Positions 7,628 to 14,612 of a stretch of DNA of 33,658 nucleotides are shown one piece after another. Origin of the DNA: Planctomycetota bacterium. Lineage in GTDB: Bacteria; Planctomycetota; JACQVV01. How positions within the stretch are numbered: the stretch's first letter is position 1; every line of letters starts with the position of its first letter. Below the pieces are notes generated by a model. It was not told where the DNA came from. It saw only the letters and a list, made by a program, of their open reading frames with translations, and made no database searches. The DNA lies in NCBI GenBank assembly GCA_016209595.1, contig JACQVV010000602.1, forward strand, positions 1 through 33,658, in the 5' to 3' direction. Both the position numbers and the translations under genes were made by a program.

Positions 7628-7630
7628 GGC

Positions 7631-9435
7631 CTACTTGCCCTCCCACTGGAAGTCGCCGGCGTTCGTGACGGTGTTAGTTTCATCCGCTCCGCCGTCGATC
7701 GTCTTCCAAGGGATGGCCCAGTTGGCGCTCTTGGGCGCGGTCGGATGGTTGGCCTCGGACCAGTGGTCGGCGTCGAACTCGTGGTCGGGCTGTTCCACCC
7801 CTTTGATCGTGAAGGGCGTGGGGACGATCCCTCCCTGGCCGAAGGTCTTGAGGTGCCGAAAGCTCGTCCCGAGCGAGTCCTCGAAAAGATCGAACAGGTA
7901 GTCGACGTTCGCGCCGTCCGCGTCGGTATCGGTCTCATCGTCAACGTTGAGCTTGATCCCGCCGTCCACCTGGAAGATGTGGCGCATCTCGTGATGGAAG
8001 ATGTGCAGGGCGAGATCGATGCCGCCGTGCGCGTAGTCCAGGGACAAGCGCGCGCCCTGGACGACTCGAGTCTGGCCGGTGGAGAGCAGGAGGACGTAGT
8101 CGGGGGGACGGAAGCTCGTGGAGGTCCGATCCCCTCCGGCGACGATCGCTTCGTAGAGGGTGACGCGGAGTTCGCCCGAGACCGGGTCCTTGCGTCCCCA
8201 GCCTTGAGCCGGTCTCCCCACCGTGTCGCCCAGGAGATCGGGGGCGAGGGGATTCTGCCCGTAGGTCACCACGATCGACTTGCCGTCGCGAACCGTCACG
8301 AACTGGTACGAGGCGGGCCCATCCTTCGTCGCCGACCAGTAGTAGAACCAGTTCGCCATCCGATCCGCGGTCGCCGGGTCGCCCTCCTCGGTCGGGTGGT
8401 TCTGGACGACGCCCGCTCCTCCATCCCGGGAGGGGAAGAAAACCTGGAAGGCTTGCGAGATGAAGACATTGCCGTTGCAGTAGACGGTCAGGGTCTTGTC
8501 CCCGAAGTGCGAGTTCCTCGACGGGTAGCCCCAGTAGCTGAAGTAACCTTGGAAGACCCCCCTGGATCGGTCGTAAAACCAGTCTCGACTCTCAACACCC
8601 TGTCCCGAGGATCGCGGTGGCTCGAAGCGGAGTGGGGTTCGCGGTTCGCTGCCCTGTACCTGGGGGCTGTACCAGACCAGTTGAACGCGCGTCGCGTCGT
8701 CGTGGCTGTCGTCGACCGGGCTCGCTCCGATGTTGAGGAGCAGCGAGAGGATCTGCATCTGGTGGTCGGGCGGGACTACAGGGTCAAGCTTGCCCTCGAA
8801 CCAGACCTCCACGCGCTTGTCTTCTTGCGGCGTCCGCAGCGTGTACCCGAACTGCGTCTTGGTCGCACTGGCCCCAGGCGTCCGCTCAGTCCTGAATTCC
8901 TTGAGCGTGACGTATCTGAGGAAGAAGCGCGCGGTGACTCCCTTGGTGTCGCCTTCCGGGATGAGCTGGATCGTGACCGGAAACGCTCTCGTCCCCTCGA
9001 GGATCGGCCGGGTCGAGGGCTCCTCGGGCGGGAGCCTGAGCACGTTCTCCGCCACGCCTTCCGCGTTGAGAGGGACCTCGTCCTGGTCCCAGTGCCGGCC
9101 CTTGCCGCCGACGGGTCCCTTCCCCCCTTCCCGGCCGAGCGAAGGCGACGTCCAGATCGTGTTGCCGGCCGCGGGCGTTCCCGGATCCCCTGGCGTCGGT
9201 ACGGCGAAGAAGCCGGTGAACCGGAACCGGATCGGGCAGCGGGGGATCGGGATCCAGTCCTTATCGGCCAAGGATCCGTCCTCCGGGAGCAGGATCGGCG
9301 CGGTCTGGCCATCGAAGGCGACGACCTCCAGCCGCATCCGGCCACCCGTGACCTGGGCCCCGGCCGGAATTACGAGGACCAGGAGGATTAGGCTAGAGAG
9401 AGAGAGAGAGAGAGGCGACCCGCCGTGAGAGTCAT
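7631..9435 (-). CDS. secreted HExxH (metallopeptidase-like) protein with frame broken in a (CT)10 tract
   Basis: The main frame, open from about 9397 to 7631, encodes a large exported protein with HHEMRHIFQVDGG (HExxH zinc motif, 7993-7979) followed by an Asp-rich stretch (NVDDETDTDADGANVDYLFD) that may bind calcium or supply a third metal ligand. No start codon exists in that frame before 9337. The real start is almost certainly ATG 9435, which has GGAGGG 7 nt upstream and a TTGACA promoter. From it, MTLTAGRL leads into (CT)10 at 9414-9395 and stops soon after as written. With nine (or twelve) CT units the frame joins to give SLILLVLVIPAGAQ, a complete signal peptide, and a protein of about 600 aa. 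This is either a phase-variable OFF state or a repeat-length error. The peptidase family is not recognised. Confidence 0.75.
9395..9414 (-). repeat. (CT)10 dinucleotide tract in the signal-peptide coding region
   Basis: Ten uninterrupted CT units on the coding strand (AG on the plus strand) lie 8 codons after the ATG at 9435. A tract of 20 nt leaves the distal reading frame out of register by 2 nt; loss of one unit or gain of two restores it. Its position, inside the N-terminus of an exported protein, is that of classical slipped-strand contingency loci. Confidence 0.85.
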
Positions 9436-9484
9436 GTACGAACCCTCCAGGGGAGTGGGGATCCAGCCCAGCCGCGCTCTGGTT

Positions 9485-9513
9485 ACGTTAGGCTCAAGGC
9501 TCTAACGTGTCAA
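9485..9513 (-). promoter_or_regulatory. strong promoter of the HExxH/HEAT-like operon
   Basis: On the minus strand, consensus TTGACA (9513-9508), a 17-bp spacer and TAACGT (9490-9485). The predicted leader of about 43 nt ends with GGAGGG 7 nt before ATG 9435. This fixes the start upstream of the CT tract. Confidence 0.7.
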
Positions 9514-9593
9514 CAGCTACTTTGAAACTTCGGTTCTTCGGGGGCGGGAACGGGTCGCGTACGCTGCAACGTTCGGGTGAACCCGCTTTTCCC

Positions 9594-9621
9594 TTGACCG
9601 GCCTCCACCCCGCGTTACAAT
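9594..9621 (+). promoter_or_regulatory. promoter of the hypothetical gene at 9667
   Basis: TTGACC (9594-9599), a 16-bp spacer and TACAAT (9616-9621). The leader of about 40 nt carries GAGAGG 9 nt before the ATG at 9667. It is divergent from the HExxH operon promoter, with about 80 bp between the two -35 boxes. Confidence 0.65.
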
Positions 9622-9666
9622 CCGCCCTTTTGCCGTCCGGACCGGATCCCGAGAGAGGTGCGCATC

Positions 9667-10416
9667 ATGCCCCGAGCCTTTGATCCTCAGACGCTAATCC
9701 AGTTGCCCGTCATGGACGTGGGGGGCGCGGCGGCCCTCGGCGAGGCCCTCGCCACCGCTGCCGCCGGCCAGAAGAAACTGCCCGCGCCGATCGCCCGCGC
9801 GCGCGGTCGTCTGGCTGCCGCCGCGGCGAAGTTGAAGAAGACCATCGCCGGGCGCGTTGCCCCACCTGGGGCGGATTCGCCTCGCGCCCGCGCCGCCGAC
9901 CGCAGGGAAGACGCGATCTGCCGCGCCTTGTTCACCTGGCTTTCCGGCTGGGCACTGATCCCCGACCCGGTCGACGAGGCAGAGACGGCGCGCACTATCC
10001 GGGCGGCTCTTTTCAGCGAGGGGCTGAAGTTCACCCAGTTGCCCTACAAGCTCGAATGGTCGGAGGTCGAGGCCCGCGTGACGACGCTCTCGGAGAAGAA
10101 GCTCGACGCGAAGGTCGCCAAGCTCGGGGGAGCTCGCTTCCTGACCGTTCTGCGCGCCGCTCACGCGGACTACGGTGCCGCCCTCGGGATCACCGCCGCC
10201 CCCCCCACGCCCGAGAAGCCCGCGCTGCGCAAGGCCTTCGACGCCTTCGCCGCAGCGCTACGCACCTATGTCCTCAAGGTCGCGGCTCACGTGGAGGAGG
10301 ACAACCCCGCGACGGCGAAGCTGGCCGCGGCACTCCTTTTGCCGCTGACGGAATGGCCGAAGCGTGCGCGCTCCGCCGCCGACAAGCCCGCGGACGACGA
10401 AAAGCCGAAGGTGTAG
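9667..10416 (+). CDS. hypothetical alpha-helical protein
   Basis: A 249-aa protein that I do not recognise. It starts MPRAFDPQTLIQLPVMDVGG, is rich in Ala, Lys and Arg at the N-terminus (GRLAAAAAKLKKTIAGR) and is predicted mainly helical, with a more conserved-looking core (AICRALFTWLSGWALIPDP, LKFTQLPYKLEWSEVEARV, ARFLTVLRAAHADYGAALG) and a charged Lys/Asp tail. There is no signal peptide, membrane segment or cysteine motif, so it is probably cytoplasmic. ATG 9667 is chosen over the GTG at 9658 because GAGAGG is correctly spaced from the ATG and would overlap the GTG. It stands alone, divergent from the HExxH operon and followed by a tandem repeat array. Confidence 0.75.
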   Translation: MPRAFDPQTLIQLPVMDVGGAAALGEALATAAAGQKKLPAPIARARGRLAAAAAKLKKTIAGRVAPPGADSPRARAADRREDAICRALFTWLSGWALIPDPVDEAETARTIRAALFSEGLKFTQLPYKLEWSEVEARVTTLSEKKLDAKVAKLGGARFLTVLRAAHADYGAALGITAAPPTPEKPALRKAFDAFAAALRTYVLKVAAHVEEDNPATAKLAAALLLPLTEWPKRARSAADKPADDEKPKV

Positions 10417-10535
10417 CGTCCACGTCCAGGGTCGCGCTGCCGCGTTCCGGCTCGCCGGGAGATCGACGCGACCGCCTTTCTCTCGCCGCCCTTAAAGTCC
10501 GCTGGGAAGGGCGGCATGGAGAATTGCTTCCCGCC

Positions 10536-10763
10536 GAGGTCCAGACCTCGCCCCGCCGAGATAGATCCACCCTCAGGGAGGTCCAGACCTCGCCTCGGCG
10601 AGATAGATCCACCCTCAGGGAGGTCCAGACCTCGCCTCGCCGAGATAGATCCACCCTCCGGGAGGTCCAGACCTCGACCCACCTCCATGCATCGACCCCT
10701 GGCGAGGTTCAGACCTCGACCCACCTCCATGCATCGACCCCTGGCGAGGTCCAAGACCTCGAC
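10536..10763. repeat. 42-bp tandem repeat array, five and a half units
   Basis: Units start at 10536, 10578, 10620, 10662 and 10704, with a partial sixth at 10746. Every unit opens with GAGGTCCAGACCTCG or a one-base variant, a near-perfect dyad (GAGGT/ACCTC). Units 1-3 share one tail type (AGATAGATCCACC), units 4-5 another (TCCATGCATCGACCC), so the array evolved as two sub-blocks. There are no spacers, so it is not CRISPR. The 42-bp period is a multiple of three and therefore creates long spurious open frames on both strands. It fills most of the 375-bp gap between the convergent 9667 gene and selA; I see no gene in the remainder. Confidence 0.85.
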
Positions 10764-10791
10764 CGGGCATCACTCGGGTCGGGCGTCGTGG

Positions 10792-12231
10792 CTACCCACC
10801 CGCCGCCGTAGCCCGCCGAAACGCTTCGAAGAGATCCTCCTCCTCGCCGGGCAGAACGGTCCGGGGATCGAGGAGCACGAGATCCTCCTGGACTCGGGGC
10901 ACGACGGCAGGGACGCCCGTCCGGAGGCGGCGGGCGAGCTCGTGCGCGGCGAGATCCTTCGCGTGGACGGCCACAACGAATGTCGGGATCTCGGTCGTGG
11001 GGAGGCTCCCGCTGCCGGGGCGGGAGACGTCGGGGCGCACCTCGGCCGAGAGGCCAGCGAGCGTGACGAGTCGGGCGGCGAGCGCGTCCGCGCGCGGCCG
11101 GATCGATTCCGCGGGTTCGGTGAGCATGCGGAAGGTCGGGTTCGTGCGCGCGAGGCTCTTCGTGTCGAGATAGGTCCCGAGCGTGGCCTCGAGAGCGGCC
11201 AGGACAATCTTGTCGAGCCGGAGCGCGCGGTAGAGCGGGTGGCGACGGACCTTCGCGACCTCGTCCGAACGACCGACCACGATGCCCGACTGGGGACCGC
11301 CGAGGAGCTTGTCGCCGGAGAAGGTCGCGAGCGCGACTCCGGAGGCCACGACCTCGCGCACGGTCGGTTCGCCTTCCAGGCCGTAGGGAGAGTAGTCGAG
11401 GAAGGCGCCCGAGCCGAGGTCCTCGATCACCGGAAGCCCGTGCCGGCTCCCGAGCTTCACGAGCTCCTGGGTCGGGACGGCCTCCGTGAAGCCGACGATC
11501 CGGTAATTCGAGGGGTGGACGGCGAGGAGCGCCCCGGTTTGCGGTCCGATCGCGCGCTCGTAGTCGGAGAGCCGCGTGCGGTTCGTCGTCCCGACCTCGA
11601 CCAGGCGCGCCCCGCTCTCGGCCATGACGTCGGGGATCCGGAAGCTCCCGCCGATCTCCACGAGCTGGCCGCGGCTCACCACGACTTCCTTCCCCCGGGC
11701 GATGGCCGCGAGGGCGAGAAGCACCGCCCCTGCGTTGTTGTTGACGACCGATGCGTTCTGGGCGCCCGTGAGCCGGCAGAGGAGATCCCGCACGGCAAGC
11801 TCGCGCTCCCCGCGGTTCCCGGACTCCGGGTCGATCTCGACGTAGGAATAGCCCCCGACTTCGCGCCGGACGCGCTCCAGGGCCGAGGGCGCGAGGACCG
11901 CGCGTCCCAGCCCTGTATGGAGGACGACGCCGGTCGCGTTGATCACCCGCCGGACTCGTGGGGCCGCGAGGGCTTCGACTCGACGGCGGAGCTCGGCGAG
12001 GATCGCGGTGGACTCGATCCGGGCGGCGAGGTCCTTCTCGGGGACATCTCCCTCGCGGATCCCCTGGCGGAGCTCGTCCAGAAGCGCCCGGATCTCGCCC
12101 ACCACGAGCGAGCGGTCGAAGGATCCGAGGATTGCCGCGGCCTCGGGGCGTTCGAGGAGTCTGTCGACCGCCGGGATCCGGGAAAGGAGCGAGGGAGCGG
12201 CTGGCCCCTCCGGACGGGAGGTCTCGCTCAT
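10792..12231 (-). CDS. selA: L-seryl-tRNA(Sec) selenium transferase SelA
   Basis: SelA is the PLP enzyme that converts Ser-tRNA(Sec) to Sec-tRNA(Sec) with selenophosphate. The 479-aa protein has the family's N-terminal helical region (LSRIPAVDRLLERPEAAAIL), RRVINATGVVLHTGLGRA, VVNNNAGAVLLALAAIA, RGQLVEIGGSFRIPDVM, GTTNRTRLSDYERAI, a Ser/Asn-rich HPSNYRIVGFTE, and the cofactor site ATFSGDKLLGGPQSG with PLP-binding Lys308. Length matches the roughly 460-aa bacterial enzyme. I chose ATG 12231 because the protein then begins at the usual SelA N-terminus; its ribosome binding site is weak. It lies 17 nt downstream of a small lipoprotein gene and shares its promoter. With selB and selC it completes the insertion machinery; selD is not in the window. 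Confidence 0.97.
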   Translation of the reverse strand: MSETSRPEGPAAPSLLSRIPAVDRLLERPEAAAILGSFDRSLVVGEIRALLDELRQGIREGDVPEKDLAARIESTAILAELRRRVEALAAPRVRRVINATGVVLHTGLGRAVLAPSALERVRREVGGYSYVEIDPESGNRGERELAVRDLLCRLTGAQNASVVNNNAGAVLLALAAIARGKEVVVSRGQLVEIGGSFRIPDVMAESGARLVEVGTTNRTRLSDYERAIGPQTGALLAVHPSNYRIVGFTEAVPTQELVKLGSRHGLPVIEDLGSGAFLDYSPYGLEGEPTVREVVASGVALATFSGDKLLGGPQSGIVVGRSDEVAKVRRHPLYRALRLDKIVLAALEATLGTYLDTKSLARTNPTFRMLTEPAESIRPRADALAARLVTLAGLSAEVRPDVSRPGSGSLPTTEIPTFVVAVHAKDLAAHELARRLRTGVPAVVPRVQEDLVLLDPRTVLPGEEEDLFEAFRRATAAGG

Positions 12232-12248
12232 CCCGCCGGGCGGTGTGT

Positions 12249-12461
12249 CTACCGCGTTCCCGGCTGCGGCTGGGCCGGCTGGCCGGGCTGCGGCGGCGGC
12301 GCCGATTCCTTCTCCGCGAAATAGCGATCGAAGGCCGCGTCCGTGGAGTCGGGACCCGTTGGATGGTGATGGTGGTCGGCGAGGCAGCCCCCCAGGAGAA
12401 GCGTTCCCGCCAGCACGAGGGCGATCCCAAAACAGCGGACCCAGATTTCTTTCGTTCGCAT
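12249..12461 (-). CDS. small His-rich lipoprotein upstream of selA
   Basis: A 70-aa predicted lipoprotein: positively charged start (MRTKEIWVR), hydrophobic core and lipobox LLGGC (Cys at about 26), then a mature part of only about 45 residues starting CLADHHHHPTGPDS and ending in a Pro/Gln-rich tail (PPPQPGQPAQPQPGTR). Four consecutive histidines right after the anchor could bind metal, but this is inference. The start at 12461 has a purine-rich GAGAGGAAGGAAGAGG leader and a good promoter. The gene ends 17 nt before selA, so the two are in one operon. I know of no selenium-related family of this type; it may be a chance operon partner. Confidence 0.75.
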   Translation of the reverse strand: MRTKEIWVRCFGIALVLAGTLLLGGCLADHHHHPTGPDSTDAAFDRYFAEKESAPPPQPGQPAQPQPGTR

Positions 12462-12509
12462 CCTCTTCCTTCCTCTCTCGGGGAGGGGTTTTCCCCCCCA
12501 CCCTTCGTG

Positions 12510-12537
12510 AGTCTAGGCCGCGGGGTTGGAAAGTCAA
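12510..12537 (-). promoter_or_regulatory. promoter of the lipoprotein-selA operon
   Basis: On the minus strand TTGACT (12537-12532), a 16-bp spacer and TAGACT (12515-12510). The -35 box overlaps the stop codon of the upstream small gene (12536-12534). The leader of about 40 nt includes a GGGG-AAAA-CCCC hairpin ahead of the purine-rich ribosome binding site. Confidence 0.65.
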
Positions 12538-12764
12538 GAAGGCCCTCGCGCCCGTTCCACGATCCTTTCCCACGTGCCTCCCGCCATGGCAAGCCAGCGG
12601 CGGAGGTCCCGCATCTCGGAAACCTTCCGCAGCCGCCGGCTGACCGCGGCCGGAGACATGTCGATCTTGGTGGCGAGCCGCCGGGCGGGGGAGAGGTCGC
12701 ACAGCAGGGCGAGCTCCCGGAGCCGGCGGGTCACGGCCGTGGGGGTCATGTCCACTCCCGTCAC
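12534..12764 (-). CDS. small protein with a duplicated helical (HTH-like) motif
   Basis: A 76-aa protein made mostly of two copies of one motif: DMTPTAVTRRLRELALLCDL (about 5-24) and DMSPAAVSRRLRKVSEMRDL (about 34-53). The pattern 'D-M-S/T-P-x-A-V-x-R-R-L-R' followed by a second helix looks like a helix-turn-helix or antitoxin-like fold; the function is unknown. GTG 12764 is the likely start: GAGGAG lies 8 nt upstream, and the GTG overlaps the TGA of the preceding frame as GTGA, a translational-coupling arrangement. That upstream frame is only a remnant (see 12761-12841), so this may be the surviving partner of a broken two-gene cassette. Confidence 0.6.
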   Translation of the reverse strand: MTGVDMTPTAVTRRLRELALLCDLSPARRLATKIDMSPAAVSRRLRKVSEMRDLRRWLAMAGGTWERIVERARGPS

Positions 12765-12841
12765 CGGTCGAGCTCCTCGAGTTTCGCGATATCGGCAAGA
12801 TCCTGCTGGCGGGCCGCGGCCGACCCCTGTCTCGCCTCGCC
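12761..12841 (-). pseudogene. C-terminal remnant, possibly of a nucleotidyltransferase-like gene
   Basis: The frame ending in TGA at 12763-12761 reads GEARQGSAAARQQDLADIAK-LEELDR. The 'R-x-x-D-L-A-D-I-x-x-L' ending is seen at the C-terminus of minimal or AbiEii-type nucleotidyltransferases, which are often paired with small HTH or antitoxin genes. The frame runs directly into an AT-richer inverted repeat at 12843, where coding character stops. It overlaps the downstream small gene by GTGA. The identification rests on a short tail and is tentative. Confidence 0.3.
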
Positions 12842-12842
12842 A

Positions 12843-12947
12843 GAATATGGAATATGGAACAGGGGACAGGGAACCGGAAACGAGGAACGGGGCGGCGGCC
12901 TTCTCATTTCCAGTTTCCTGTTCTCTGTTCCATATTCTCTATTCTCC
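12843..12947. repeat. imperfect long inverted repeat, AT-rich for this genome
   Basis: The left arm (12843-12886, GAATATGGAATATGGAACAG and on) is mirrored by the right arm (12903-12947, whose reverse complement contains GAATATGGAACAGAGAACAG). The arms are about 44 bp with scattered mismatches and flank a short GC-rich centre. Base composition is clearly lower in GC than the flanking genes. It lies between the kinase stop and the gene remnant at 12841. No transposase is present; it may be a small repeat element or a strong transcript hairpin. Confidence 0.55.
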
Positions 12948-13021
12948 TTGCCTGTTGCCTGTGTTCCGGCCGCGTCAGGTCGCCACGACTTTGACGAAGC
13001 CCTGCCCCCTCCCCATTTCCT

Positions 13022-14554
13022 CTACCGCCGCCGCTTCGCCCTCACCTTCTTCCCCGCGAGGTGGGCTTCGAGGTCCTCCGCCATCTCGCGCGCGGTGTCG
13101 TACCTCTTCTTCGGCTCCTTCTCCAGGGCGAGGAGCGCGATGGCTTCCAGGTCGGGCGAGACGTCCGGCCGGCGCCGGCTCGGCGGGACGGGTTCCTCGT
13201 ACTTCACCTTTTCCAAGATCTCGTAAGTCCGCTGCCCGGTGAACGGAGGCTCGCCGGCCAGCACCTGGTAGAGGATTGCCCCGAGCGAATAGACGTCGGC
13301 CCGGTGATCGATCTCGCCAGGCTTGGCGGAGACTTGCTCGGGCGGCATGTAGTAGGGGGTGCCGATCGTGTCGCCGGCGCGTGTGAGCGTCCGGTTGGTG
13401 AGGAAGCGGAACTTGGCCAGGCCGAAGTCGGCGACGAGGCAGTTCCCGGACAGGTCGACAAGGAGGTTCGACGGCTTGAGGTCGCGGTGGATGACTCCCT
13501 GGGAATGAGCGTAGTCCACCGCGCGAGCGGCCTGGGCGAGCAGCCGGATGGCCTCGGTCACGCCGATGTCGCGCGAGCGGAGCCGCTGCCGGAGAGTGCG
13601 CCCCTGGATGAAGTCCATGATGTAGTAGGGGGTGCCCTGATGGACCCCGGAGTGGCGGACGGCGACGATGTTGGGGTGCGCGAGCCGGCTCGCCCCTTCG
13701 ATCTCGTGGTGGAAGCGGCGGAGGTCGGCGTCCTTCGCGCTTTCGCCGTCCTTGAGGACCTTGATCGCGACCTGCTCCCCCGACCGGGGGTCCCGGCCGG
13801 CGTAGATGATCCCCATCCCGCCGCGAGCGAGTTCCTCGGTCACCTGGTAGGGTCCGATCTCGCGGGGAAGCGTGAGATCCACGAGCTGGTAGACTCCCTC
13901 GTCGTCGACGCGGGCCGCGAACTCGTGCGCCCGTTCCCCCGCCCCGCTGTCGGAGGCCGGCTCGACAGGGCTGTCGAGGAGGTCGGGCTCTGGGGCGCCG
14001 GGATAGAGGAGGGGCTCGCGGCACTTGGGACAGGACGCGGGGGCAGCCTCGCCGGAGGAGCTCGTGTCCTCCTGGTGGTAGCGGCGGTCGCAGGACTCGC
14101 AGTAGAGGTCGAGCCGGGCGAGCTCGCGGGCGAGATCGACGAATCGTCCGGCGGGGATGAGGCCGTGCTTGACGAGAATCTGTCCCAGGTAGAAGCGCTG
14201 GCCCTTCGCCTCCAGCGCGTGCTGCTCGCGGATCGCCTCGTTCACCTGCCCGACGGTCAGGATGCGCTTCTCCAGGGCGATCCGGGCGAGCGAGATGTCG
14301 CGCTGCCGCCGGCGAGCGTACTCGAAGGCTCGCCTCCGGCGATCGACCTCCGCCTGAAGCGCCTCGTCCGCCTCCCGACCGATCCATCCTCTCTCCACGA
14401 GGAAGAGCCCGATGCGGCGCGACGCGCCGCCAGCCGCCCATTCTCCGAGTGCGCGGCGGAGCAGGTCCGGCGAAACGGCACCGGAGAGAAGGGCGAGCCG
14501 CCCGTAGAGCTGGTCCTCGTCCAGCCGAACCGCCCGCTCCGGCTCGGAGCTCAT
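13022..14554 (-). CDS. serine/threonine protein kinase with helical-repeat and zinc-ribbon N-terminus
   Basis: A 510-aa Hanks-type kinase. The catalytic domain (about 238-500) has ARGGMGIIYAG (Gly245 loop), VAIKVLK (Lys265), VIHRDLKPSN (Asp358), VADFGLAKF (Asp376), GTPYYMPPEQ and the following conserved HRADVYSLG, so it should be active. Residues about 12-140 contain three helical units of the pattern 'A-L-x-x-G-x-h/I' (LALLSGAVSPDLLRRALGEW, GLFLVERGWIGREADEAL, LGQILVKHGLIPAGRFVDLA), resembling the N-terminal domain of GspE-type ATPases. A zinc ribbon (Cys152, 155, 175, 178) links them to the kinase. No membrane segment. ATG 14554 has GGGAGGG 7 nt upstream. It follows the FGE-like/TPR gene by 58 nt, probably in one operon. 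The 190-aa protein at 17539 shares the N-terminal fold. Confidence 0.92.
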   Translation of the reverse strand: MSSEPERAVRLDEDQLYGRLALLSGAVSPDLLRRALGEWAAGGASRRIGLFLVERGWIGREADEALQAEVDRRRRAFEYARRRQRDISLARIALEKRILTVGQVNEAIREQHALEAKGQRFYLGQILVKHGLIPAGRFVDLARELARLDLYCESCDRRYHQEDTSSSGEAAPASCPKCREPLLYPGAPEPDLLDSPVEPASDSGAGERAHEFAARVDDEGVYQLVDLTLPREIGPYQVTEELARGGMGIIYAGRDPRSGEQVAIKVLKDGESAKDADLRRFHHEIEGASRLAHPNIVAVRHSGVHQGTPYYIMDFIQGRTLRQRLRSRDIGVTEAIRLLAQAARAVDYAHSQGVIHRDLKPSNLLVDLSGNCLVADFGLAKFRFLTNRTLTRAGDTIGTPYYMPPEQVSAKPGEIDHRADVYSLGAILYQVLAGEPPFTGQRTYEILEKVKYEEPVPPSRRRPDVSPDLEAIALLALEKEPKKRYDTAREMAEDLEAHLAGKKVRAKRRR

Positions 14555-14612
14555 CCCAAAACCCTCCCGTCGCCGGGATCGGTCCGAGCTTTGGGGGATG
14601 AGCTCTTCGCGC

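Noticed and set aside
9658..9666. GTG 9658 as start of the hypothetical gene
   Set aside because: The GAGAGG ribosome binding site is immediately adjacent to the GTG and correctly spaced only from ATG 9667.
10287..10754. Repeat protein encoded by the 42-bp array
   Set aside because: Open frames exist on both strands only because the period is a multiple of three; no consistent ribosome binding site and no conserved-looking flanking domain.
10536..10763. CRISPR array
   Set aside because: Units are contiguous with no unique spacers, and no cas genes are nearby; it is a tandem repeat.
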